From Panagrolaimus kolymaensis (taxonomy: Eukaryota > Nematoda > Chromadorea > Rhabditida > Panagrolaimidae), in the NCBI GenBank assembly GCA_028622995.1, contig JAJQJQ010000008.1, positions 4,340,001 through 4,404,000 of the forward strand: DNA of 64,000 nucleotides. The letters run 5' to 3'. The stretch's first letter is position 1, and every line of letters starts with the position of its first letter. Position numbers and translations under genes: made by a program. The notes under the pieces were generated by a model. That model ran no database searches. It had not been told where the DNA came from and saw nothing but the letters and a program-made list of their open reading frames with translations. Below, piece by piece: positions 10,440-21,200 of this stretch.

Positions 10440-13148
10440 TTAATCATGTTGAGGAGTAGCCAAAGTTTCACCCAATTTTGAAAGAATTTCTTTACGATAT
10501 ACATCGAAATCACCTTCAATTTCAAAAACGCCCTAAAAATTTGAGGTTTATTAGTATGAATATGTTTAAAGCAAGCGTTTACCTGATCTTCCACGACCCA
10601 AAGTTGACAATTTGTTGCACGAATAAGTCGTTCATCGTGAGTAACCATAAGCACTCCACCACCAAATGCTTCAATACCTTCTGCAAGAGCATGAATTGAT
10701 TCAATATCCAGGTTGTTTGTAGGTTCATCCAGAATCAAAATGTCAGGAGCAAAAAGAGATAATTCAGCAAGAGCAACACGAGATTTTTGTCCACCAGATA
10801 AGTCCTTGATTTTCACTGTATGACTTGGACCAGGTAAACCAGTCATACCAAGATTCTTTCGAGCAATTTGTGGATCAATTTGGAATTTCCTTTGCAAATA
10901 TTCGATAGCACACACTTCACCATTTAATGCTTCATTTGCATGTTGATCAAACCATCCAATTTTCAATTGACGATGACGACGAACTTCTCCTGATGTCTAA
11001 AAAAGAAGGTTCCATTAAAGAGTTAAACTTTCATAAAGAAACTTACAGGCTCAACTTTACCATACAATAGCTTCAATAGAGTTGATTTCCCAACACCATT
11101 TGGTCCAACAATAGCAATTCGGGATTCCATATCCACACCAAAATCAACATTTTTGAATAAAACCTTATCGCCATAACCAAATGTGATATCTAAAAAAAGG
11201 TATTGTACAACAAGAAAAGTGACGAAGTAAACCAACTATGTAATCCAAGAACCGGTGGAGGAAGCTTTGTAGGATCAGGAAAGACAAATTTCACTTTATA
11301 TTGATTAATTCTATGTAAGAGTTCTGGAGGAGGAGCATCATTTTCATCACCCATGGCTGCACTCGTCATTTTCTTTCCTTTCTGTTGCTTATTTTGTTTA
11401 TTTTGCGCACGATTTTTCATTTCTTCTTCCGCAGCTTTTGCTGATTTACCACCTTTCTTCAACGCAGTAATAGCCCTCTGCTGTTGTTCAAAAGCTTTGG
11501 CATGTTCCTTTAATTTCTGTTCATACATTTTCTTGAAAGAAGCTAAAAAAAAGCAAAATATTAATAAGTGTTCATTTCACATCCCAAAATAGAAACTTAC
11601 TATAGTTTCCTTTGTAATAAGATAATTTCTTATCTTCCAAGTTCATGATGTCCGTACAAATGTTATCCAAGAAACCTTGATCGTGAGAAACTACCAGCAA
11701 CGTTTTTTTCCATGATTGAAGGTAGTTGTCGAGCCAAATAACAGCGTTCAAGTCCAAATGATTAGTAGGTTCGTCGAGAAGCAGCAAAGTCGGTTCCAAG
11801 AAGAGAGCACGAGCAAGAGAAATACGCATTCTCCAACCACCAGAAAATTCTTCCACAGCTTTTTCTTGCATCTTCTTATTGAATCCCAGACCAGCTAGGA
11901 TTCGGCGAGCACGAGGTTCAGCAGCATCAGCTCCAATATTCTTCAGTTCATCGTCAATTTCTTGAATTCTTTCATTCACACTAAGATCACCTTCTTCAAA
12001 CTTTTTGTTCAATTGTTCATGTTCTTCCAGTAGAGCAAGTCGATGTTTATCTGAATCAAGTACAGCTTTGATTGCACTGGTATTATCCACACGAATTTCT
12101 TGTTCACAATAAAGAATATCAATATTTGGTGGAATATCAAGTTTTCGAGATGCAATATGTTTCAATAAAGTAGTTTTGCCCATCCTAAAAAGTGAACAAT
12201 CATTTAGAAAAGTTAACGTGGTAAAAACTAAACATACCCATTGGGACCAACCAAACCATAACGACGACCAAAAGCAATTGTTAAGTCAGCTTTTACGAAC
12301 AAGTCTCGACCAGCAGCAGAAATATCAAAGTTATCAACTTTGATATCAACAGCGTTTTCCAATAATGCCAATTGAGCATCAGTTTTTGCTGCTTGTGATA
12401 CAGTAAATTGGTCACCAACTTCGACGCCAGCTCCAATACCAATTTCTTCTGAAAACAAATTTTTAGCATTCAATGTTAAAAAGATAATAAAGAAAGGCTA
12501 ACCATCATCGCCACCTCGTTGTTCACTTTCACCATCAAGTTTAGATCCAAGAGCTCGCATTTCTAGAGTGAACTTTTCTTGTTTTTCAAGTTGCATCTTT
12601 TGTTTTCTTGTCAATTTCTTTCCACTTGCTTCTTCTAAAAAATAAAGAAAATTTAGTAACTTTGTTGATGATTACAAAAAAAAATACCAGCAGCAGAAAT
12701 ATCTAAATTATCATCTTTGATATCGACAGCATTTTCCAATAATGCATGTTGAGCATCAGTTTTTGCTGCTTGCGATACAGTAGATTGGTCACCAACTTCG
12801 ACGCCATCTTCAATACCATCTTCAATACCATTTTCTTCTAAAAACAAATTTTTAGGATTCAATGTTGAAAAGATAATAAAGAATAGCTAACCATCATTGC
12901 CACCTTCTTGTTCACCTTCACCATCAGGTTTTGATTCAAGAGCTTGTATTTCTAGATTGAATTTTTCTTGCTTTTCAAGTTGCATCTTTTGTTTTCTTGT
13001 TAATTTCTTACCACTTGCTTGTTCTAAAAATAAACGAAAAATTAGTAACTTTGTTCATGATTACAAGAAAAAACATACCAGTAACAACAGAAGTAGTATC
13101 ATCATCAACTGTTAGATCTTCAAGCCTTTTTGAAGCTTTTTTCGGCAT
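10440..13148 (-). CDS. ABCF1: ATP-binding cassette subfamily F member 1 (ABC50-like)
   Basis: Ten exons: 13148-13079, 13023-12892, 12837-12688, 12634-12503, 12448-12238, 12184-11601, 11542-11237, 11189-11047, 10996-10583 and 10532-10440. They join in phase to 744 residues. There are two ABC ATPase domains and no membrane segments, the ABCF plan. NBD1 has Walker A GPNGMGKTT (about 229-237), signature FSGGWRMR and Walker [16 protein letters not shown]2 has [17 protein letters not shown] and [13 protein letters not shown] charged linker rich in Lys and Gln separates them. In animals ABCF1 binds ribosomes and eIF2 and supports translation initiation. The N-terminal tail is shorter than in mammals. 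Exons 2-3 are a diverged duplicate of exons 4-5. The ATG at 13148 begins MPKKASKR, like known family members. Confidence 0.95.
12503..13023 (-). repeat. ABCF1: Tandem duplication of two ABCF1 exons with their introns
   Basis: The exon pair 13023-12892 and 12837-12688 is a copy of the pair 12634-12503 and 12448-12238 (first part). Exons of 132 bp appear twice, each beginning GCAAGTGG after the split codon. The acidic segment ending [10 protein letters not shown](L/H)[10 protein letters not shown] appears twice. Introns are also related (GTAACTTTGTT at 12656 and 13045). The repeat offset is about 380-390 bp. Reading frame and intron phases are preserved in both copies. Confidence 0.85.
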
Positions 13149-13481
13149 TTTCATATACTGTATGTAACACTAAAATATTTATTATAGGTAAATAAATTAC
13201 GTTCTAGAAAAATGATGAAAGGTTGTGAAATTTCGTTGAAACAACTTTTTTCATGCTCGTTTTTCAATGGAGATCCTCCTAAAGATGTTCAAGGCATTTT
13301 GCCCAAAAGAGCGGTAAGAGTTGACACACGCTTTGGAGCTTTGAAAAAAAGCAAAGATTTGATGATCGACGAAGATAAAACTTTTTTTTCTTCATCCAAG
13401 CTTCAATCAACAAAAATAAAATCTTTGATCTCGTTTTTTGCATTAAAGCTTTATAGCAAATATTAGTTAGTAACAGCAAAA
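13149..13481. promoter_or_regulatory. Divergent promoter region between ABCF1 and the NAA50-like gene
   Basis: The two start codons face away from each other with 333 bp between them, so this segment must hold both promoters. A frame of 84 codons at 13212-13466 begins ATGATG after TCTAGAAAA, but it has no recognisable domain and no in-phase splice to the acetyltransferase. A bidirectional housekeeping promoter is the simplest reading. Confidence 0.5.
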
Positions 13482-14251
13482 ATGGTGGAAATATTAGCAC
13501 AAAATGTTGGAAAGGTTGAATTTGTTGATGTTACAAAAGAAAATAAGAAAGTAAGTTGTTGTTGTATCACTTTATTTTTCAAAGCTTACAATTGTAAAAT
13601 ATTTCAGATTGTCGAACAATTAAATAATCGAATTTTTCCTATTGTTTATCAACCATTCTTTTATAAAGAAATTATTCATCATGGAAAGAAAGATTTCAAT
13701 AAACTCGTCAATTGTGGTTCAACAAACATTGGTGTAATATTATGCAAACTTTGTTATCTTGATGATCGACTTGAACCAACTATGAAACTGCCAGAAAAGT
13801 TCACTAATTTAATGAAAGAAAGCTGCAATGGATCTGAACTTAAACCCTCTACTTCGTCATCTCAAGATGTATGTGAATGTAAAGAAGGTGCAGTTGATGG
13901 AGATGAAACTCAAGCTTCACCTGTTATCAAAGATTCGATGATATACATATCAGCTTTAGGATTGATTCCAATGTTCCGTGGTGAAGGTATTGGCAAATTA
14001 ATGATGAAACATGTTCTTGGACTTGTTGATAAAACTCTTGGTGTTAAATATATTGGATTACATGTTCAGGTAAAAATCTTTAATTTTGCTTTCATTACAC
14101 TCATTTCATATATTCTTTTTGGTTTTAGACAACGAATACAGATGCTTTAAAGTTTTACACTCGACATGGATTCATCGAAGCTTCATTAATTCCTACTTAT
14201 TATCGTCAATTGGAACCTTCATCAGCTTATTTTCTCTTTCATCCTTTGTGA
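13482..14251 (+). CDS. NAA50-like N-alpha-acetyltransferase (San family)
   Basis: Three exons (13482-13550, 13608-14069, 14129-14251) join in phase to 217 residues. The GNAT fold is recognisable: an N-terminal strand, then NNRIFPIVYQPFFYKEII as in NAA50 (FPVSYNDKFYK). Next come SMIYISALGLIP and the acetyl-CoA loop R147-GEGIG-K153, then YIGLHVQTTNTDALKFYTRHGF. The end YYRQLEPSSAYFL matches the family's YYKRIEPADAH. NAA50 acetylates protein N termini beginning with Met in the NatE complex and supports sister-chromatid cohesion. An insertion of about 55 residues (roughly 76-131) rich in Ser, Glu and Cys separates the beta strands where the usual loop is short, which makes the protein longer than the typical 169 residues. 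Confidence 0.88.
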
Positions 14252-14347
14252 ATCTTAAACCTTCAAAATAATCAAATCTTTAATTTTGTTACAAACTATT
14301 TTTCTTATTTTTTATTGTTTGTACTAATGTTGTTTTACTTGCTGATA

Positions 14348-14353
14348 AATAAA
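14348..14353 (+). terminator. Likely polyadenylation signal of the NAA50-like gene
   Basis: AATAAA, 97 bases after the stop codon on the same strand. Confidence 0.55.
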
Positions 14354-14423
14354 GAGATTTAGGATTTTTGCAAAATTGTATTTGTTTTTTCTTTGCTTGC
14401 CATTTTTTCAACTTTCCTTGCAT

Positions 14424-14496
14424 GTCTTTATGGCCGAGTGGTTAATGCGTTGCATTTTCATACATAATGGTCATGTTTCGACTCCATCGTTCAGTG
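14424..14496 (+). pseudogene. tRNA-Ser/Leu-like pseudogene
   Basis: A near-perfect A box TGGCCGAGTGG (14431-14441), followed by TTAATGCGTTG, matches the D arm of class II tRNAs. A degraded B box GTTTCGACTCC follows at 14475-14485. The presumed acceptor strands do not pair, the T stem keeps only about three pairs, and there is no variable arm. It is therefore a relic or SINE head rather than a working tRNA gene. Confidence 0.5.
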
Positions 14497-14999
14497 CTTT
14501 GATGAATCCGTTCCTCGTTTCTGAAGACTTTGATGTCAGTACCCACTTACTTGACCTGAGCACATTTTTTCATTTTTTTGTGGACATTTTTTACATAAAA
14601 CAAAGGCACTGTAATTAGCATTTTTTATGGAAATTACAAGCCAAGTAATTTTGCATTTAACTCGTTATTGTGACTTGAAGATGTAAAGTTTGTCCTTTTT
14701 TTGCGAAATGTGAGTCCCACATGCACACTACTCAAATGGAGAGAGAGAAAGCAATGTTTATCGATTTAAGCGAAGCTAAAAAAAACGATGTTGTTTTTCA
14801 TTAAATGAAAATAACGTTAGCTGGAATTACCCTTTTTTAAACTATCTTTTAATTTTTTTGAATATTTTATAATATTTTTTGTTTTTTTATTAAAAGTTTT
14901 GTTTTTAACGAAGTTTTAGAAATAAAGAACTTCACACAATAATATTAAAGCATTGTAATTTATGCTGCATAATTATGAAGATTGAAATTAGATAAAAAA

Positions 15000-15135
15000 T
15001 TACAAAGATTGGTTTTCAGATGGTACATTCAAAGTCATGAATAAATTAATAACGCCAGTGTTTATTTCATCTAGGACAGAGCAATAAAATGAAAATAAAA
15101 AGTACTTACTTGGATCTTTTTTACACAAAAACAAA
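15000..15135 (+). mobile_element. Relic resembling a MULE/FLYWCH-type transposase, copy a
   Basis: Translates as YKDWFSDGTFKVMNKLITPVF. The W-x-x-DGTFK signature is typical of MULE transposases and related FLYWCH-linked domestic genes. It is followed by a stop and by CAATAAAATGAAAATAAA, shared with copy b. Confidence 0.35.
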
Positions 15136-15511
15136 ACTATAAAAACCCGTTTCTTTACTTTATGCATAGTGAGTTTTTCTGATGAGTGGAGTGTAATCCA
15201 TTTTTTTCTTGCCTATTTTAAGAGGTACGTATTTGTGTGCGTCCACTTGGATTTACATCGAGGTCAAACAGCTGTCTATCGATTAAAAAGTGAATGCCAA
15301 GAAAGACGTTATGTGCCGCGCAAATGTAAGCGCAGTTTTTACATATTTTTTGAATCAATCTGTTTTTTTTTTTTGAATATTTTTAAACATCTTTCTTTTC
15401 TTTTGGTCAAAATGATTTAATTTTTATTTGCATTTTTAACTTACAAAGCTTTTTTGGAAGACAAAATTATTAAAAGTTATGATTCTTAAATAACGGGTTT
15501 ATCTTTTAAAA

Positions 15512-15650
15512 AAGTTACAAAGATTGGGCAATCGATGGAACTTTTAAAATAGCAAGTAAATATATAAGTCTATGCTTATTCCATCTCTCACAAAGCAATA
15601 AAATGAAAATAAATAAGAATATACCCTTTTTTTTAAACACAAAAATGTAA
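15512..15650 (+). mobile_element. Relic resembling a MULE/FLYWCH-type transposase, copy b
   Basis: Translates as YKDWAIDGTFKIASKYISL and is followed by the same AATAAAATGAAAATAAA tract as copy a, about 515 bp upstream. Either an internal duplication or two nested fragments. Confidence 0.35.
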
Positions 15651-17214
15651 CTCAAATAATAAAAGAATTTCGTGTTCGAGTAAGTTTTAAAAAAAACAGT
15701 GGAGAGTTTATAATCTTTATGCGTTCGTTGTTGGCAATCGTTCAAAATTAAGTCAGTCATTAAAAAGCTAATCAATAAAGTTTCGATAAATGTTTACCAA
15801 AATCAAAGTTGAAGAAAAAAATTTAAAAAAATGCTCTAATGTTGAATATTTCTGAAAAACTTCTGTGCATTTTGTTTATTTGTATTTCCACGAGATTAAT
15901 TAATTTTTTTAAATTACTTTATTAAAGTCATTTTTTGTTTCATCAAAAAAGTATATCACACAAACACGATACAATAAAAAAATCAATTATGGAATTGAAG
16001 TTAAATTTTTTTTTCATACTTGCAAAAACATAAAAAAAATTGTGAGCCAAAAAAAGAAAGAAAGACAAATTTCACCAATAAAAAAGTTATTATGAATGAA
16101 TAAAAAACAAAAAATATGAAGAATTATGGAAGGCTGTGAAACAAACGATCCAATAAAAAAAAGCTCGTGTTTGCATTTTTTGTTTGAATGAATTAAAAAA
16201 CAATCAATCTCAAGACACAAATATTTTTTTATATTAAAATTTAAAATTTAGGCAATATTATTTTAATTTTTTTTTTGTGGTTTGATGGATGGTGTTAATT
16301 ATTTTTTTGTTTTTGAATGAAAAAGAAAATTGACTTTATTTTTATTTATTTTTGTTGTGAAAAACTATTATTTTTTTGTTTAGTAGAAAAAATATATTTA
16401 AAACCCGTGAAAAATAAAATAAAATGAATGAAGAATGTAAGAAGAGTGAAAAACAACACAGACACACACACGATGATTGTTTGATGATCCAAGAATGAAG
16501 AATATTGATTTATAAAAAAAAATGAATGGTTTTTTTTTTGCAGAAAGAAAAAATTATTGAATGTTTTTTGTTTGATTTGAGAAAATTATAAAGTTGTTGT
16601 TTTTTAGGCTATAAAAAGAGGAGAAAAGAGAGACATTGCATAAAATTAAAGAATTTACAATAACTTGAAAAGTTTTTTTTTGATTAAAGAAAAAATGACA
16701 CACGTTTAAAAATAATGACCGTAAATAAAAATTTGGGTAAATGAAAAAAAGAGAGAGAAGAGTCACGATGGTTGCCAAAATGGTTCTCCCCAGAACCAGG
16801 CGATTCATAATCGATGGTTATTTTACTCCTCTCTTTTTTTCCCATTAAAAAAATTCTAATAAAAAATGTGATAATTTTTCAACTCCAATAACAAAACAAA
16901 GAAAAAAATATAAATCTAAGCATCTACTATGGATTTCCGAAAAAAACAAAATAAAAAAGTTTTAGGTTTTTTTAAAAACTCTAATTTTACAATTATTTTT
17001 TTGAGCTTAAAAATGACTGATGAAAAACAAAATCAAATCACTAGGAAGGCAAAATGAAGAAGAAGAAAAAAAGGAAGAAGATTGAAACACGCAAAAAATA
17101 ATAATGGATTTTTTAAATATTGTGAAAGACGTTGTTAATCAATTAAAATAAAATGAAATTATATTATTATTGTTTTATGGTTGTTGAATAGATTTTTCTT
17201 TTCTTTCTTTTTTC

Positions 17215-18231
17215 TCAGCGAGCTGATACAACACCCGATTCTTGTTGAGGTTGATCAAGATTTAATTGAGAATTTATTGCAATATTCGAACATGATGAAG
17301 CATTTTGAATGTGATTTGCAAGATCAGATACATATAATGGAGGAACAACTTGGGCACGTTCTAAAAAAATAATAAATAAATATTTTTGTGGTAAAATTTA
17401 TCAAATGATAGTAACTTTTTTTCAAAAAAATTTATAAGTTTTTGTTACTGTCAATTTTTTATTCCAAAAAAATTTACATATAAAATACTTACCAGAATTT
17501 TTCAAAATATCTTGAAATTTATATTTTCGTAAATCAATGGGTTGATTCACCCACCAATAATGTGAAACATCCGTAATGGTTGCACGAAGTTGAGGAGTGG
17601 GTTGAAGCAACCATGAAAGAAGTTTATAAAGGCTATCACTAATTTGCCATGGAAGTTCCATATCAGCTTGAATTGTTTCTTCCACAGTTCGGAATGGATT
17701 TTCATAAAAAACTAAAGTGTAAAGTAAAACTCCAAGGGACCACATTTCAAGTTCTGGACCAAGATATGGATTTCCAGTCAAAACTTCGGGGCTACAATAT
17801 TCGAGAGTTCCACAAAAAGTTGAAAAAACTATATCTTCTCCAAAATACGCCGCTGATCCGAAGTCGATTAATTTACAATTAAAATTTTGATCAATTATAA
17901 CATTTTCATCTTTCAAATCGCGATGAACTATATTTTTTTTATGCAAATACGAAACCGCGGAAACAATTTGACGGAAAATATACGAAGTTAAAGGTTCATC
18001 AAGTTTGGGTTGATTATCAATAAATTCAAATAAATCCATTCCACATCCAAGTTTTTCCATAACCAATTGATAATGGATATCATTTTCAAATACATCCAAT
18101 ACTTTTACTATGTTTGGATGATGGAGGGTTTCAAGCAGGTGGACTTCAATGGGAACCATTCGATTTCGTTTATCTGATTTCACCCAAGATTCTGGGAGAA
18201 CTTTGGATTTGTTTACAAATTTAGTTGCAGC
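17215..18231 (-). CDS. PASK: PASK terminal exons: kinase lobe and C-terminal tail
   Basis: Exon 18231-17493 carries nearly the whole kinase domain, from [16 protein letters not shown] (the VAIK-equivalent lysine is the fourth residue) through [31 protein letters not shown] and [11 protein letters not shown] to [13 protein letters not shown]. These match human PASK closely ([26 protein letters not shown]). The final exon 17360-17215 adds a 47-residue tail, Gln/Asn/Ser-rich, ending VVSAR and TGA. The split codon (G|AA) matches across the last intron. Confidence 0.92.
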
Positions 18232-21200
18232 CTGAAAAAATTGGAAATACAGTAATGGAAAAATTTGAATTTATAAAAAAACTTTTATGTAAGACTTTTA
18301 AAACGAAAATGATAGTAATAAATTTTTGGCAATATTTTTCAAAATTTAATTACTATCTTCGAATTATAAATTTATATGTTAAAAACTCACCAATAATCCA
18401 GTATCTTTTCTTGCAGATAATTTAACTGAACCAAATGCACCATTACCAATTAATTGGAAGGTATCATAATGTCTAGAATATTCACCTCGAACAAGAATGC
18501 TATTTTCATCTTCCAATGTGTCAAGGGATAAATTAACATCATCATGCTTGAGACGAGGTTCGCGAGAATCGCAACGACTTCGTTCAACCACAATTCCACC
18601 AATGGAAAATTTGGGTTCAGCTTTAGCAAGAAAAGAAATTTCATCCGAATCATCTGAATCTCGGGTGGCTGAAGCAGAAGTATTTATGGAATCTATTTTT
18701 CCAGCTGAGACCATTAAATCATCTTCATTGATTTGTGAAAATCCATGATCCGTGGTTCGATCAAAGCTTACACAAACTGCATAAAGTTGAGGGGAAGAAG
18801 ATAATTCCAATGGAGCAATTTCAAATCGAATTGGAATTAAATTTCCATCTGAATGTTTAGCTAAATCAAAAAAGGTTCCAGCGTGAACAGTGTGATGTTT
18901 CATTTGTTCGGTATTTTCTTCAATCAATTCATTTATTTCATTTTCATCAAGCAACCCGGGTTCTTTGAGGCATTCAGGAAGGGTGCTCGTGGAAGGTATA
19001 TTAGAACATTCATCATCCATTGAAGTATTGGATTCCGTTTCATCATTATCATTTGAAACAGTTTTAAAGAAATCAGGAATTAAATCAGTGATTTCCTAAA
19101 AAATAAAATTTTTTAATAAATAATTATGAAAGTAATAAGAAAATGGAAAAAAGTTTGAAGTTTTTGTTACTCTTATTTTTTTTTTTTGAAAGCGTCTACC
19201 TCCATACAATTTTTGTGGAAAACTATCGATTTGCAAAACTTACCATATTTGCTCGTAAATGATCATTATCGAATGATGATGAACCAGATTTACGTCCAAC
19301 TAATTCATGCAAGAAATTTTCATTAAATGAATATAAAAGTCCGGATTCTGTGATTGTAATAACTCCATTTATTGAAGCAAGGGAACGAATTACAAGTTCA
19401 TATGAAAGTGGGGCTTCATCTGAAAAACAATTTTTAAAAAATAATCAAAAAGTGAAAAATTTTGTAATTTTTTATTACTGTCGCAAAAATTAGTTTCTCG
19501 AAGCAAGCAAATAAAAAAAATGCCTACCTTCAATAAATTCTGAATCCACGACAATACTAAGTGGAATACCATTCTTCTTAACGGTGACTCCACAACAATG
19601 TTGTTCTTTTCCAACAAATTCAGCGGTTAAATTTAATGATGGAATAAGTTTATGTATTTCTGTACCAAATAATCGATTCGTGCATTCATAACCAAGTAAA
19701 GTGGCTAACGAATCATCAGTGCGAAAGATTCTTCCTTTAGCACCTAATATAACTGCAATATGAACAGCGGCAATAGGTTCCATTAAAATTAACCATCTTC
19801 GATTTGCAGATGATGTATCATTATTTATTAATCCACCGCCATTAGGGTGGTTGTTGGATGTTCGAGAAGAATAAAAATTAAATCCATGTCCATTTTTTGT
19901 TGAAGATATGGGTTTATTATTATTTTGTTGTCGTTGTCTTTGTTCAAGTTGTTGTTGTTCGTCAGGTTCATCATTTTCTCCATCGTCGGCTGCTTCGGTT
20001 TCAGCTGTTGTGGGTGTTGTGGAACAACATGATGAAGTTGAGTGATGTTCACGCATTTCCAAATCTTCTTCAAATTTTGCATTTAATGCTTCCGAATCTG
20101 ATGCTGAATCTTCTGTATCTGTATTAGCTTCAGGGGAAGAAGAAGAAAAATTTATATTTGATGGAGTTGGAGAAACTTTAGGTTCTTCTTGAAGAACGTT
20201 TAAATATGGCGAATATGGAGCACAAGTGGATTTTGATCTACTCGCTGCTGCCGCCGCTATTGTTGTAGTTATTGTAGTTTCAGTGGATAAATTTGAAAAT
20301 GGCAATGATTCAGAAAAATGATTCACCACTCGATTATTGGAGGATCCAGATGTGGCGGCGGATTTTATTGCCGTCGTCGTAAGTGGAGTTGGTTGAGGTA
20401 GGTGGTGGTGATTATTTGATGAGGGTTCTTTACTATGAGGCGACGTGGTGGTCACACTGAAAAATAATAATCAAATGATTAATTTATTAAAAAATGTGAA
20501 AATAAACTAAACAAAACTCGTGAAAAAAAAGAGAAAGTCAAATAATTAGTTTTAAATCATAAAAAAAGAGAGTAACATAAATTTAACAATAAATCATAAA
20601 AATTAAATTACTATCGAACTTTTATTTTTTGCTTCAAGACCCATTTTATCGTTCACATTTTTTTTTTATCACTGACCCATATGAAATAAAAAAAACTTTC
20701 TAATTATAAACCCAAACACGAAAAAAGAATTGAGGGCAAATCGAACGAATGTATTTAACAGCTGATGATCGCATTAAAAAAAAAATAGAGAGAGAGAAAG
20801 AAGAGTTGTCGTCGACGTCGTTGTTGGTTGGTCGGGGACTGACTAGCACGTTCGTTCACAACTTTTCGATTAGACTTTAAAAAAAAAAACACACTCAAAT
20901 GACCAAAGAAAAAAAATCGTGCAATACACGCTTTTTAATGCTGCCCTCATTTAAGTTAGTTTCTTTTTACAAAAAAAGTTATTACAATTTGCAAAAAAAA
21001 AAAATGAATTTTGACAAAGTTTTTTTAGGCAACAATACCATGAAAAATAAAAAATGGAAAGTCAAAAGTCAACCCCATCCAAAATCGCCTTAGGGCATCT
21101 ATTTTTTTTTGCTTTTCAATAAAAAAAGAATTTCAAGGAAAAAGAATTTTTTTAGGCAAAATTTTTTTCTTTCTTGTCGTCAAATCTATGACGTAATAAC

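Larger units (their letters stand above)
14500..17214. other. Intergenic region with transposase-like relics
   Basis: Apart from the duplicated relics at 15000-15135 and 15512-15650, this stretch is AT-rich and low in complexity. The 83-codon frame at 15169-15420 contains a less biased segment (HRGQTAVYRLKSECQERRYVP) between the two relics that may belong to the same decayed element. No intact gene is seen. Confidence 0.45.

Noticed and set aside
13212..13466. 84-codon open frame between ABCF1 and the NAA50-like gene
   Set aside because: No recognisable domain, and the possible donor at 13313 cannot be joined to the acetyltransferase start in frame. Best read as promoter or leader sequence.
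15169..15420. 83-codon frame as a real gene
   Set aside because: Half of it is low-complexity Phe-rich sequence, and it has no splice context; only the central segment may be a transposon relic.
20453..20455. GTG at 20455 as the start of a separate protein
   Set aside because: It is directly preceded by a TTTTTCAG acceptor and is in phase with the exon ending at 51239, so it is internal to PASK.
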